64,000 nucleotides of DNA from contig NZ_CP009287.1 of assembly GCF_000758705.1 (NCBI RefSeq), forward strand, positions 4,092,001 to 4,156,000, in the 5' to 3' direction. This document shows, piece by piece, positions 1 to 7,975 of the stretch. The notes under the pieces were generated by a model. It did not search any database. It saw nothing but the letters and a program-made list of their open reading frames with translations, and had not been told where the DNA came from. The position numbers and the translations under genes were made by a program. Source of the DNA: Paenibacillus graminis. Lineage in GTDB: Bacteria > Bacillota > Bacilli > Paenibacillales > Paenibacillaceae. Position 1 is the stretch's first letter. The number at the start of each line of letters is the position of its first letter.

Positions 1-45
1 AACGGCCACCAGCTTCTCCGGATCGTCAAAACCTAGTTCAAGCAC
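1..45 (-). CDS. 5' end of an unidentified gene, cut by the window edge
   Basis: On the minus strand an AAGGAG sequence (about position 58) is followed eight bases later by GTG at 43-45, and the frame stays open to the edge, giving a product starting MLELGFDDPEKLVAV. Only 15 codons are visible, so no family can be named. It would be divergently transcribed from the YdcF-type gene at 216. Confidence 0.45.
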   Translation of the reverse strand, partial: MLELGFDDPEKLVAV

Positions 46-215
46 AGGCTACACTCCTTCGAACCCTAAGTAATACCATAATAGTACGTGCTTGGAGTCA
101 CAAAATCAACCAATGTTCTCCAGAAAATAAACCGGTCTTGCGCCGCAGCCTCTGGGCCTTACTCCTATGCTCATGGTACAATACAACCAGAAATATACAT
201 AATGAGGTGAACCTG

Positions 216-962
216 ATGATCTATTTCATAAAATTTGTGTACAGCTTCGTGCTGCCTCCCGGACTTTTCGTCATCCTGCTGCTGGGGCTGTCGGTCTGGC
301 TGTGGCGGCGCAGCCGCCGCCCGGCTCTGGCTCTGCTTGGCGTTACTCTCCTGCTTTATCTCTCCATGACTCCCTGGATCAGCAAGCTGCTGATGGGCGG
401 GCTGGAGTACCAGTATGATAAGCCTGAGCTGCTGCAGGGCGATGTAATCGTCGTACTGGGGGGAGGAGCCACTTCCGGAACCCCGGACATTGACGGGGAA
501 GGCAATTTATACGGCTCGGCGGCCAACCGGCTGCTGACCGCAGTGCGGCTGTACCGCCAGACCGGACTGCCGGTCCTGTTCTCCGGCGGCCAGGTCTTTC
601 CCGACAGCGGCAACGAAGCGGATATCGCCAAGCGGCAGCTGATCGGCCTTGGTGTTCCCGGGAGCAATATTCTGGCCGAGAACCGGTCGCTGAATACCGA
701 GCAGAATGCCGTTAATACCGCAGCGATGATGAACAGTAAGGGGCTTCGCCACCCCATTCTGGTTACCTCGGCCTTTCACATGCCCCGGGCCATGGCCTTG
801 TTCAAGGATAACGGACTGGCACCGCTTGCCTATCCTGCGGATTACACCGCCAGCCGGGGAAGCGAACTGTATCCGGCTATGTTCACTCCTTCTCCCGGTG
901 CAATGAATAATACCGGAACGGCACTTAAGGAATACCTCGGCCTGCTTGCCGCCCGTTTCTGA
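216..962 (+). CDS. YdcF/SanA-family (DUF218) membrane protein
   Basis: This is a 248-aa protein of the YdcF/SanA family (DUF218), found in the envelope of many bacteria and of unproven enzymatic function. Two hydrophobic segments occupy roughly residues 8-30 and 36-56. They are followed by the family's Rossmann-like domain: a strand ending VIVVLGGG, a central LFSGGQ, the conserved E-N-x-S-x-N-T-x-x-N pattern and VTSAFHMPRA near the end. The reading frame is open from 138, but ATG 216 is the better start because GAGGTGA (204-210) precedes it and the extra residues do not look like a signal. The gene stands alone and is closed by a hairpin terminator at 1007-1054. Family assignment is firm; the substrate is unknown. 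Confidence 0.88.
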   Translation: MIYFIKFVYSFVLPPGLFVILLLGLSVWLWRRSRRPALALLGVTLLLYLSMTPWISKLLMGGLEYQYDKPELLQGDVIVVLGGGATSGTPDIDGEGNLYGSAANRLLTAVRLYRQTGLPVLFSGGQVFPDSGNEADIAKRQLIGLGVPGSNILAENRSLNTEQNAVNTAAMMNSKGLRHPILVTSAFHMPRAMALFKDNGLAPLAYPADYTASRGSELYPAMFTPSPGAMNNTGTALKEYLGLLAARF

Positions 963-1006
963 TGTCCCTGAGAAAACAAGATATTATACTAACTCCAATA
1001 TAGAAG

Positions 1007-1054
1007 CAGCGGCAGCCATGGACAGGAAAGTAATGTCTTGACTGCCGCTGTTTT
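1007..1054 (+). terminator. Rho-independent terminator of the YdcF-type gene
   Basis: CAGCGGCAG (1007-1015) pairs perfectly with CTGCCGCTG (1042-1050), and TTTT follows. Confidence 0.8.
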
Positions 1055-1209
1055 ATTGAACCCAAGCAGGGAATGACTGCCCCAACTGCTTGAATTCACG
1101 CAGGAACTCTTGTCAGAAATATAAAAAATTATAAATATTTACATATAAGTATATATGCAGTATACTTCAAATGGCCTTGAAAGGTATTTTATTCCATTTA
1201 AAGGAGTAG

Positions 1210-1794
1210 ATGCATTCTATGCAATCATCTTCAAGAATGAAGTTGACGCTTGTTGGAAGTTTTGTTTCAGTTTTTCTTTTTTCTTTTGTTTCCCAGGCGT
1301 ATGCGACCAATCTAACAGGTTACCCTGCAGCAGCACAGGCTAAAAGTAATTGGTGCTGGGCTGCGGCTGGCGTTTCCATTCTTCAGTATTACGGAATCTC
1401 CGTAAGCCAATGTTCTTTTTATGATCATGTGAAGGGAACCTCCGGATGTGCAACAAATGAGAGTGAAACTTATGGAACTGTTCAAGCAGGCATTCATAGC
1501 TATGGAGTCTCCAGCTGGAATCATAGCGGAGCGCTATCGTATAGTGACGTCAAAAGCCAGATTGATAACCTTGGCAGCCCGGTATACGTAAGCTGGAAAT
1601 GGAATACTCCTACCGGTGGCGGGCATGCAGTAGTTATCTATGGGTATGACACATATGGCGGAAATGATTGGATTCAGCATATGGACCCGGGCGGGGGCAT
1701 AAAAACCTCCATGGTATACACTAACTTTAAAGGCGGGTCAAGCTACGATAGAACCTGGAGATGGGGACTTCATGGCTTCAGCAAATATATTTAA
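1210..1794 (+). CDS. secreted papain-like cysteine protease (C39-like/AvrRpt2-like fold)
   Basis: The 194-aa product has a signal peptide (basic start, hydrophobic core about residues 12-28, probable cleavage after SQAYA). The mature part is a compact papain-fold domain. The nucleophile is Cys49 in SNWCWAA, with Gln43 ahead of it as the likely oxyanion residue. The histidine is His139 in GGGHAVVIYGY, and Asp159 or a nearby Asn completes the triad. Cys68 and Cys80 could form a disulfide. SN-W-C-W-A-A with a downstream G-G-H is typical of C39_2/C70-type papain-like proteases. AAGGAG at 1201-1206 lies 3 nt before ATG 1210 and 12 nt before ATG 1219, so either may be used. The next gene begins 12 nt after the stop, so the two are almost certainly co-transcribed. 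The target is unknown. Confidence 0.82.
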   Translation: MHSMQSSSRMKLTLVGSFVSVFLFSFVSQAYATNLTGYPAAAQAKSNWCWAAAGVSILQYYGISVSQCSFYDHVKGTSGCATNESETYGTVQAGIHSYGVSSWNHSGALSYSDVKSQIDNLGSPVYVSWKWNTPTGGGHAVVIYGYDTYGGNDWIQHMDPGGGIKTSMVYTNFKGGSSYDRTWRWGLHGFSKYI

Positions 1795-1806
1795 GGAGGG
1801 CTTCCC

Positions 1807-2595
1807 ATTAAAAAAACACTGCTGTTAACTGTATCATCATTCTTGTTGTTTCTGACTTTGTTCACGCCTGCATCGGCTCGGGCCGTAGCTGAAGATGTTG
1901 TTTCGTTTGCGAATACAGAAGGATTAGCCTTGATTAAAGAAGGGCTGTCCAAGGACCCTGAAGGATACGGTTACGCCAATAAAGCGGAAATTAGTGAAAT
2001 TACCGTAGGCGAAGGAATGCAGATTCATTTTATTGATGGCGCTAAGCTTAAAGCGGCTTCCGATAGTCTGCTTGACACGGTCACGCCCCAAGAGAACTGG
2101 GAGTTTCTAGTTTTATTAAACGGGCTGCCCAAATCAAAAATGGTCATTCAAAAGGATGAAAACGGGGCCTATCAAGTTACTGAATTTGGAGGGAATCCTA
2201 ATACGCTGGCTTATGCGATCCACGCTCTACAAGTTGTGGGTGAAGTGACTGAGCCTACACTGATCCGTGAGCGGGACGAATATATAGCCGCCTTCAAAGA
2301 AGGCAATCAGGAATTCATCATTGCCCCGCAACCGGCCTCATCCGCAGATTCAAAAGGGTTAACCAGTAATCCGGACCCTCAACCACCGGAACATTTGATT
2401 GATGTACTGCAGGCGATGCAGAGTGACACTTCCGATGACGGGAAGGATGGGGCGGGAACCATTGCCTCCGCGTATTATGCGGAGGATAATAATCAACTAA
2501 CAAAGCCTATCATCATTAGCGCCATCATTGCCCTGGCAGCGGTATTTTTGATCTGGACCTACCTCAGAAGACGGAAGCAGCCTGAGCATATGTAA
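1807..2595 (+). CDS. secreted/membrane-anchored partner protein of the cysteine protease, probable ATT start
   Basis: I do not recognise this family. The likely 262-aa product starts KKTLLLTVSSFLLFL, a clear signal peptide ending near PASARA. An extracellular domain of about 200 mixed, acidic residues follows, then a Pro/Ser/Asp-rich stalk, one transmembrane segment (about residues 232-252) and a short RRRK-containing cytoplasmic tail. This is a type I membrane topology with no LPxTG motif. A start at ATT 1807 fits best: AAGGAGGG (1793-1800) ends six bases before it, and there is no ATG, GTG or TTG between them. The first conventional start is TTG 1843, which cuts the signal peptide in half. 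The protease gene lies 12 nt upstream, so this may be its substrate, inhibitor or anchor; that is inference. Confidence 0.7.
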   Translation: MKKTLLLTVSSFLLFLTLFTPASARAVAEDVVSFANTEGLALIKEGLSKDPEGYGYANKAEISEITVGEGMQIHFIDGAKLKAASDSLLDTVTPQENWEFLVLLNGLPKSKMVIQKDENGAYQVTEFGGNPNTLAYAIHALQVVGEVTEPTLIRERDEYIAAFKEGNQEFIIAPQPASSADSKGLTSNPDPQPPEHLIDVLQAMQSDTSDDGKDGAGTIASAYYAEDNNQLTKPIIISAIIALAAVFLIWTYLRRRKQPEHM

Positions 2596-2599
2596 AATG

Positions 2600-2637
2600 A
2601 AATAGGCCGCCTTCCTTCATTGGAATGCGGCCTATTT
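2600..2637. terminator. bidirectional terminator between convergent genes
   Basis: AAATAGGCCGC (2600-2610) pairs perfectly with GCGGCCTATTT (2627-2637). It lies between the convergent membrane-protein and ybaK genes, with T-rich tails both ways. Confidence 0.8.
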
Positions 2638-2693
2638 CTATAGATTACTGTGTGGAGCTTTCTTCCCGCCATCATTTTCCGCATGGGGTTCTC

Positions 2694-3167
2694 CTATTTA
2701 ACCAGCGCGCAGAACCCGGCATTTACAACCCCGGCAAGCTGCTCCGGTGCCAGCTCCATCTGCATGCCGATCTTACCGCCGCTGACAGCCATTGTTCCGA
2801 GTGCCTCGGCACTGCTGTCAATAAAGGTAGGATAAAGCTTTTTCATTCCTATAGGGGAACAGCCGCCGCGCACATAGCCGGTCCATTTCAGCAGGTCCTT
2901 CACCGGAAGCATCTCGATCTTCTTCTCTCCCGCCGCCTTGGCGGCTTTTTTCAGATCCAGCTCTTCGGCCACCGGGATAACATACACATACAGGTTCGCT
3001 CCGCTATGCGCAACAAGCGTCTTAAAGACAGTTTCCGGCGGCAGTCCCACTTTCACCGCTACCGCTGTTCCATGAATCTGGCCGTCCTCATTGTCATACA
3101 AATGAACCTCGTAAGCGATCTTTCGGGTATCGAGAATACGCATCGCATTGGTTTTGGTGATTGGCAT
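2694..3167 (-). CDS. ybaK: Cys-tRNA(Pro)/Cys-tRNA(Cys) deacylase, YbaK/EbsC family
   Basis: The 157-aa protein is a YbaK/EbsC-type trans-editing enzyme that hydrolyses cysteine mischarged onto tRNA-Pro. Family signs are the start T-K-x-N-A-x-R-x-L, a lysine in ETVFKTLV, the DLKKAAKAAGEKK segment, and GYVRGGCSPIGMKK, which carries the conserved glycines of the active site. Length and motif order match the family over the whole protein. A YolD-like gene lies just upstream on the same strand (stop 3208, 40 nt gap), so the two could be co-transcribed. Translation starts at ATG 3167. Confidence 0.93.
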   Translation of the reverse strand: MPITKTNAMRILDTRKIAYEVHLYDNEDGQIHGTAVAVKVGLPPETVFKTLVAHSGANLYVYVIPVAEELDLKKAAKAAGEKKIEMLPVKDLLKWTGYVRGGCSPIGMKKLYPTFIDSSAEALGTMAVSGGKIGMQMELAPEQLAGVVNAGFCALVK

Positions 3168-3207
3168 CCTTCATCGACCTTTCAGGCAGTTCTATCTGCT
3201 TGCTCTA

Positions 3208-3459
3208 CTAATCTCTCGGGTAATCCATGGCCATAATGTCCATGAAAGGAACCTTAATGAGCTCCTCGCCCCAGCTCACATGCACTTTGCCGGTACGGCT
3301 GTCCATGCCGACGATCGTTCCCCGCACCTGCTCCTCTTTGCCCCAGACCGTCAATACAATTTCGGAAGCCTCCTGCATGGCTTCTGTCAATTGATTGCCG
3401 ATTTCCTCCAGCACAAATTCATCTCTTGTCGGCCGTTTGGCCACTTTCGCTTTTGCCAC
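3208..3459 (-). CDS. YolD-like small protein
   Basis: This 83-aa soluble protein resembles the C-terminal half of YolD-like proteins. It has a helix of the type LTEAMQEA followed by a small beta-barrel pattern: V-x-L-x-V-W, G-T-I-x-x-M-D, K-V-H-V-S-W, I-K-V-P-F-x-D-I. YolD proteins are often encoded beside Y-family DNA polymerases or ImmA-type proteins; neither is present here, and the role of the family is not settled. It has a good ribosome site and precedes ybaK. The family match is moderate and rests on pattern only. Confidence 0.6.
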   Translation of the reverse strand: MAKAKVAKRPTRDEFVLEEIGNQLTEAMQEASEIVLTVWGKEEQVRGTIVGMDSRTGKVHVSWGEELIKVPFMDIMAMDYPRD

Positions 3460-3693
3460 GCTAATCCTCCATTAAGTTAAGTCTGTTTCCATGTGTTACC
3501 ACGAATAAATGGATAACTTCTTTTCTCGATTTTGGATTTCATCGAGTTATTGTCAGCAATTACACTAAACTACTATCATATAGGTTATATCTTTGGCACC
3601 TCCCCGTCAACCACAGCACCCCCAGCTTCCGTACAGGCTCAAATGCACAATTGATACCCCCGTTTATTGAAATGTAATTATCCACAAAATCTT

Positions 3694-4212
3694 TTACCAG
3701 CCCATACGCTTACACAGAGTAGTAATATGTGCAAGATGATGTTTACCGTGCCAAGCATAGATTCCTATATTTTTACCTACTGCAACTTTACCTGATTCTG
3801 GATGGATAAATGTTTTTTCCATATCAGCAGGTGTTAGGCCACGCAAAAGGTTAGTCCAGCGTTTGTGCAAGGCTTCGAGGAGTAAAAGTGAAGTATCCAT
3901 TGGCAATTTATAATCTGACAGTTCTGCCCATTTCGTTTCGTCATATGGTTTAATGATAGGATTTTCTTCTGTAAGAGCCAATTTAAAGCGGATGTAGGCA
4001 TTCATATGACTATCTGCAAGATGATGTATTACTTGCCGAACAGTCCAGCCTCCAGAACGGTAAGCTGTTTCAAGCTGTTCATTATCTAAGTCTTTTACAG
4101 CATCTCGTAATAATCTTGGTAACTCTTCAATCTCATTGATCCAAACACTAGTAACACTGCTAGTAATTTCACCGTCATATTGAAAAGTGCCAATTGGGTA
4201 TTTCATATCCAT
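3694..4212 (-). CDS. YfiT-like DinB-superfamily metal-dependent protein (putative bacillithiol transferase)
   Basis: The 172-aa protein matches the YfiT/BstA branch of the DinB four-helix-bundle superfamily along its full length (YPIGTF near the start, [35 protein letters not shown]). The superfamily binds a metal with three histidines. By spacing to YfiT these are about His64, His158 and His162, all present. Several members in Firmicutes transfer bacillithiol to electrophiles, so a thiol-transfer or detoxification role is plausible here, in line with the fosB gene in the same window. The start at ATG 4212 follows AGGGGG. It appears to be a single-gene unit. Confidence 0.85.
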   Translation of the reverse strand: MDMKYPIGTFQYDGEITSSVTSVWINEIEELPRLLRDAVKDLDNEQLETAYRSGGWTVRQVIHHLADSHMNAYIRFKLALTEENPIIKPYDETKWAELSDYKLPMDTSLLLLEALHKRWTNLLRGLTPADMEKTFIHPESGKVAVGKNIGIYAWHGKHHLAHITTLCKRMGW

Positions 4213-4335
4213 CTACTTAGTCCCCCTAAAAATCCTTATTTTTTATGGCTAACTAAATGAGTCGCTAAAATATATAATTCTCAACAATTCCTCTAATCCC
4301 TTCACACCTTAAATGTTATTTTAGCCAGCAGCGCC

Positions 4336-4378
4336 AAAGAACCCGCAGGAGGCTATCGGGGTGCCTGCGGGTTCTTTT
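4336..4378. terminator. strong bidirectional terminator
   Basis: AAAGAACCCGCAGG (4336-4349) pairs perfectly with CCTGCGGGTTCTTT (4364-4377), with a T run on the plus strand and A-rich DNA before it. It ends the gene whose stop is at 4409. Confidence 0.85.
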
Positions 4379-4408
4379 AACATTTCAGAAATTACCTAAC
4401 ATATAAGT

Positions 4409-6094
4409 TCAGCTAATCCAGCTGCCGCTAACCGTATAATGATCCAATGAGACCGGACTGCCGTTCAGCAGAGCTTTTGTTGCAGTAAGGTTATCTGTGC
4501 TTAATTGCAAGCGGTCTCCCTTGATGGAATGATATTGAACGGCCAGGGCGGCTCCTGCTTCAAAAGATGGGGCTTGTGCTGCCCGTTCTGCCGCAAACGC
4601 CGCCAGATCACCGGTCCCCCGCTCCGCAGCTTCTTTCACGCTGATGGCCTCCACAACCACTCCGCTCCGCATCCCTTGGGCAGACACTTCGAGGTATCCC
4701 TCCCGCTCTTTGAGCTGATAGTTATGGGACAGATATACGGCAAAATAGACCTCCCCTGCCTTGCCGAACAGCGCTGCGGGTTCCTTCAGCCACCGGCCAT
4801 TGGGCAGCACACCCACTATCGTGTCCGCTTCACCCTCCGGTATGGGGAACAAGGCCAGGACAATGCCCTGGTGATACAGCACCTCCATATAACGGCTCTG
4901 ATGGCGGGGATCGCCTTCCTGATAGCCTTGACCGGGATGAAAGAAATACAGCCGGTTCACGGCATATTCGGGAGACACCGGCAGCGAAAAGGCCCAGCGC
5001 AGCTGCTCGTTGTCGAACTCCTCTACACGCTCCCATAGTCCTCCTGCTGCGAAGCTCTCCGTAATATACGCATACGAATGAATCAGCGGCTGCGGGTCCG
5101 GATCGTCGGGATCGACTTTTTGCGTAACCTTAGTGACCTCCACCGGGGTCTGCCGGTTCAGCGCTGCCGCCCGCACCTGACCCGGCGCTTCATAGAACAG
5201 GAACCCGGCATACTCGGTGCGGGGCATGGCCTGCGGCAGCTTGAAATCGCCAAATTGCACATAGTCGTGCAGCACGTTCCCATCCGCCGGAACATCATGC
5301 GGCCAGCCCCGGGAATGTGCGCCTGCCCAGGCTCCCTTAAGATAAAACTGCCCCCGCTCCTTCCACAGATGATCCAGCATTTCAGCTAGTGAACTCTTCA
5401 GCCCGCTGTCTTCCTCCAAATCCCACGCGCAGGTAAATGCCTGCACCCAGTGCCAAAACCACGGCAGACTGCCGTATTCCGGCATTCCCTTCTCCCGGAT
5501 ATACGCCAGTGTATTTTCCAGGCTCTTCCGCCCGTCTGCCAGCAGCTCCTCATCTTCGAACAGCTTGCCGAAGATCAGCTTCGCCGCTGTATATTTGGCC
5601 TCATGATGGCCAAAATGAACCACCGGCTTGCGGTAGAAGCCGCTCCGGTAAATATGCCCGATGGCTGTATGAAAAGCAATCCGCAATCCGGCATTCAGCC
5701 AGCTTCCGTAATGCTTGGAGAACCAGACCATCAGGCTGCCCATGATCTCCACCGGCAGCTCATGCGGCACGGCCTCGCGCGGCAGCGGATTCAAGCCCAG
5801 CGGCCAATGCCCGTATAAACGGGTGCCTGGCTGCCGGTTCTGCAGCAGCACCGTTTCCAGCAGCACAGCCTCCGCTTTGCGCTTCGCCGCCTCCCGGTCA
5901 AAAGGCAGTTCAAAGCCGGGATCCACCGCAGCAGCAAACAGATAAGAAGCATAATAAAAGTTGTTGCGCACGTCATCATGGAACCACAGCCCGCTGTCCA
6001 GCAGCGGGAGGCTTTCTGCCTCAATTGCGGCTTTATAGATGATTTCGTGCTGGCGGGCCTGGTATGCGCCAGCCCCAGCTTGTAATTCTCCCAC
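4409..6094 (-). CDS. uncharacterised 561-aa protein, probably an alpha/alpha-barrel carbohydrate-active enzyme
   Basis: I cannot assign a family with certainty. The protein has no signal peptide and no membrane segment, so it is probably cytoplasmic. The first ~330 residues are helical and rich in Trp, Tyr and His (HWPLGLNPLP, GHHEAKYTAAK, GMPEYGSLPWFWHW, GWPHDVPADGN), a look shared with alpha/alpha-toroid glycoside hydrolases and polysaccharide lyases. The last ~220 residues look like a beta-sandwich. It is divergent from kduI-DeoR-kduD, so a role in breaking down an unsaturated uronide or a related oligosaccharide is a reasonable inference. It starts at GTG 6094 behind GGAGG and has its own terminator at 4336-4378. 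Confidence 0.7.
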   Translation of the reverse strand: MGELQAGAGAYQARQHEIIYKAAIEAESLPLLDSGLWFHDDVRNNFYYASYLFAAAVDPGFELPFDREAAKRKAEAVLLETVLLQNRQPGTRLYGHWPLGLNPLPREAVPHELPVEIMGSLMVWFSKHYGSWLNAGLRIAFHTAIGHIYRSGFYRKPVVHFGHHEAKYTAAKLIFGKLFEDEELLADGRKSLENTLAYIREKGMPEYGSLPWFWHWVQAFTCAWDLEEDSGLKSSLAEMLDHLWKERGQFYLKGAWAGAHSRGWPHDVPADGNVLHDYVQFGDFKLPQAMPRTEYAGFLFYEAPGQVRAAALNRQTPVEVTKVTQKVDPDDPDPQPLIHSYAYITESFAAGGLWERVEEFDNEQLRWAFSLPVSPEYAVNRLYFFHPGQGYQEGDPRHQSRYMEVLYHQGIVLALFPIPEGEADTIVGVLPNGRWLKEPAALFGKAGEVYFAVYLSHNYQLKEREGYLEVSAQGMRSGVVVEAISVKEAAERGTGDLAAFAAERAAQAPSFEAGAALAVQYHSIKGDRLQLSTDNLTATKALLNGSPVSLDHYTVSGSWIS

Positions 6095-6288
6095 TTCCGT
6101 TCCCCTCCACCTTTATCCTCATTTTAGTTCTATTGTGCACGCTTTCAGTTCATATGGCAATATCAAAAGCTGACAAATACACTAAAATAAACGTACTAAA
6201 AAAGATTATCTCTTGCTAAATGAACCTATATGGATTAAATTGTACCTATACGAACGAAAATATGTTTGCGAAGGAGATTGAATATTCA
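6095..6288. promoter_or_regulatory. divergent intergenic region of the uronate cluster
   Basis: These 194 bp separate the 561-aa gene from kduI and must carry both promoters. CTGACA near 6170 with an A/T-rich segment about 18 bp later could be a plus-strand promoter. AACCTATATGG and TACCTATACG (about 6224-6252) form an imperfect direct repeat that could be a DeoR operator. Both calls are weak. Confidence 0.35.
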
Positions 6289-7122
6289 ATGGAAAGACGT
6301 TTCGCATCCCATCCCAACGAAGTGAAGCAATTTGACACCGCGCGTCTGCGCAAGGAGTTCCACATTCCAGTCATTTTTGCTCCGGATGAACTGAAGCTTG
6401 TCCTGACCCATGAAGACCGCATGATCGTGGGCGGCGCCAATCCGGTACAAGAGGATGTCGTGCTTACCACTGACCTGAAAGAGCTTGGAGTCACTTACTT
6501 CCTGGAACGCCGTGAACTGGGTGTGATCAATGTCGGAGGCAAAGGTTCGGTTGTTGTAGACGGAACAGAATATGAAATAGATTTCAAAGAATGCCTGTAT
6601 GTAGGGCAAGGCGCCAGAGATGTTATTTTCAAAAGCGCTGACAGTGCCAAACCTGCGAAGTTCTATCTGAACTCGGCTCCTGCACATCAATCCTACCCTA
6701 CTACCAAAACAACGCTGGCTGAATCCGAATCCGGCGCAATGGGCGGCCTGGAGAACTCCAACGAACGTACCATTCACCGCTTCATTCATGCGGGTGGCGT
6801 GCAAAGCGCTCAGCTCGTTATGGGGATGACCCAGCTGAAACCGGGCAGTATGTGGAATACAATGCCTTCCCATACTCATCCGCGCCGGATGGAAGCCTAT
6901 TTCTATTTCGATCTTCCTGACGATTCCATTGTGTTCCATCTGATGGGCGAGCCTACCGAGACCCGTCACATTGTAATGCACAATGAACAGGCAGTCATTT
7001 CCCCAAGCTGGTCCATCCACAGCGGTGTGGGTACGCACAACTACACCTTTATCTGGAGTATGGCCGGCGACAACAAACGTTATGATGATATGGACCCCGT
7101 AGGCATGAAAGAATTACAATAG
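6289..7122 (+). CDS. kduI: 5-dehydro-4-deoxy-D-glucuronate isomerase
   Basis: KduI isomerises 5-keto-4-deoxyuronate to 3-deoxy-D-glycero-2,5-hexodiulosonate in the breakdown of unsaturated uronates from pectin or glycosaminoglycans. The 277-aa product has the family length and the cupin metal site: SHTHPRRMEAYFYF carries two His and a Glu, and a further His is in SWSIHSGVG. The start begins MERRFASHPNEV as in homologues. ATG 6289 follows AAGGAG (6271-6276); the frame is open upstream to 6220, but those residues are not family-like. A DeoR regulator and kduD follow on the same strand with short gaps, giving a likely three-gene operon. Confidence 0.95.
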   Translation: MERRFASHPNEVKQFDTARLRKEFHIPVIFAPDELKLVLTHEDRMIVGGANPVQEDVVLTTDLKELGVTYFLERRELGVINVGGKGSVVVDGTEYEIDFKECLYVGQGARDVIFKSADSAKPAKFYLNSAPAHQSYPTTKTTLAESESGAMGGLENSNERTIHRFIHAGGVQSAQLVMGMTQLKPGSMWNTMPSHTHPRRMEAYFYFDLPDDSIVFHLMGEPTETRHIVMHNEQAVISPSWSIHSGVGTHNYTFIWSMAGDNKRYDDMDPVGMKELQ

Positions 7123-7156
7123 AACAAAAACAACTACGGAAAGATGAGGCAGGCGG

Positions 7157-7912
7157 ATGAACCCGATACGGCGGCACGAGATGATTATGGAAGTTTTGCT
7201 CAACCAGAAGGATGTTACGGTGAACGAGCTGAGCGACAAGCTCCAGGTGACAGGAAAAACCATCCGTGAGGACTTAAGCAAACTGGAGGAACAGGGACTG
7301 ATTATGCGTGTCCACGGCGGAGCCGTGCTGGCCCAGAGCGACCAATTCGGCATTCTGCCCTCCAAGAACCCTTTGGATAAATATTCCGATGAAAAAGCGG
7401 AGATTGCGCAGCTGGCGCTGGCCCATATTGCAGAGGATGACATTATTGCTCTGGACGGCGGCAGCACCACGCTTGAAATTGCCCGGCGGCTGGAGAATAT
7501 GCCGCTCACGGTAATCACCAATGATGTATACATCATCAGCGAGCTGGTTCAGAAAGACCGCATTCGTCTTGTTGTCCCCGGAGGTTACCGTGTCCGCAAT
7601 ATGCTGGCAGGTCCTGAAGCTGTCGCCTATGTCCAAAAGCTTAATATAGAAAAAGCCTTTCTGTCGGCTACAGCCGTTCATATTGAACACGGGCTGTCGA
7701 TTTACACCGGTGATTTCATTGATTTCAAGCAAGCCTTAGTCTCCACTGCCCGCACAGTGTTCGCTGTATGCGATCATCACAAATTCGGGCATACCGCGCT
7801 GCGCACGTTCGCTTCCTTACAGGAAGTCGACATGCTGCTTACTGACAGCGGCCTTGCCCAAGAAGCTGTAGAACAGTTCCGGAACGCAGGCGTCAATATC
7901 GAATGCGGGTAG
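7157..7912 (+). CDS. DeoR-family transcriptional regulator
   Basis: The 251-aa protein has an N-terminal winged helix (residues about 1-58, with VNELSDKLQVTGKTIREDL as recognition region and IMRVHGGA closing the domain). A DeoR sensor domain with the phosphosugar-type binding fold follows: DGGSTTLEIA, TNDVYI, PGGYRVR, and C-D-H-H-K-F-G near the end. It lies between kduI and kduD, 34 nt after the former and 63 nt before the latter, so it probably controls this cluster and the divergent gene in response to a phosphorylated or keto-deoxy uronate intermediate. The inducer is inference. Confidence 0.9.
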   Translation: MNPIRRHEMIMEVLLNQKDVTVNELSDKLQVTGKTIREDLSKLEEQGLIMRVHGGAVLAQSDQFGILPSKNPLDKYSDEKAEIAQLALAHIAEDDIIALDGGSTTLEIARRLENMPLTVITNDVYIISELVQKDRIRLVVPGGYRVRNMLAGPEAVAYVQKLNIEKAFLSATAVHIEHGLSIYTGDFIDFKQALVSTARTVFAVCDHHKFGHTALRTFASLQEVDMLLTDSGLAQEAVEQFRNAGVNIECG

Positions 7913-7975
7913 ATTCAATATCCGTCTAAGCATCGCAAGATGCTCATCCATGTGTATAAAAGGAGAGAATTATAT

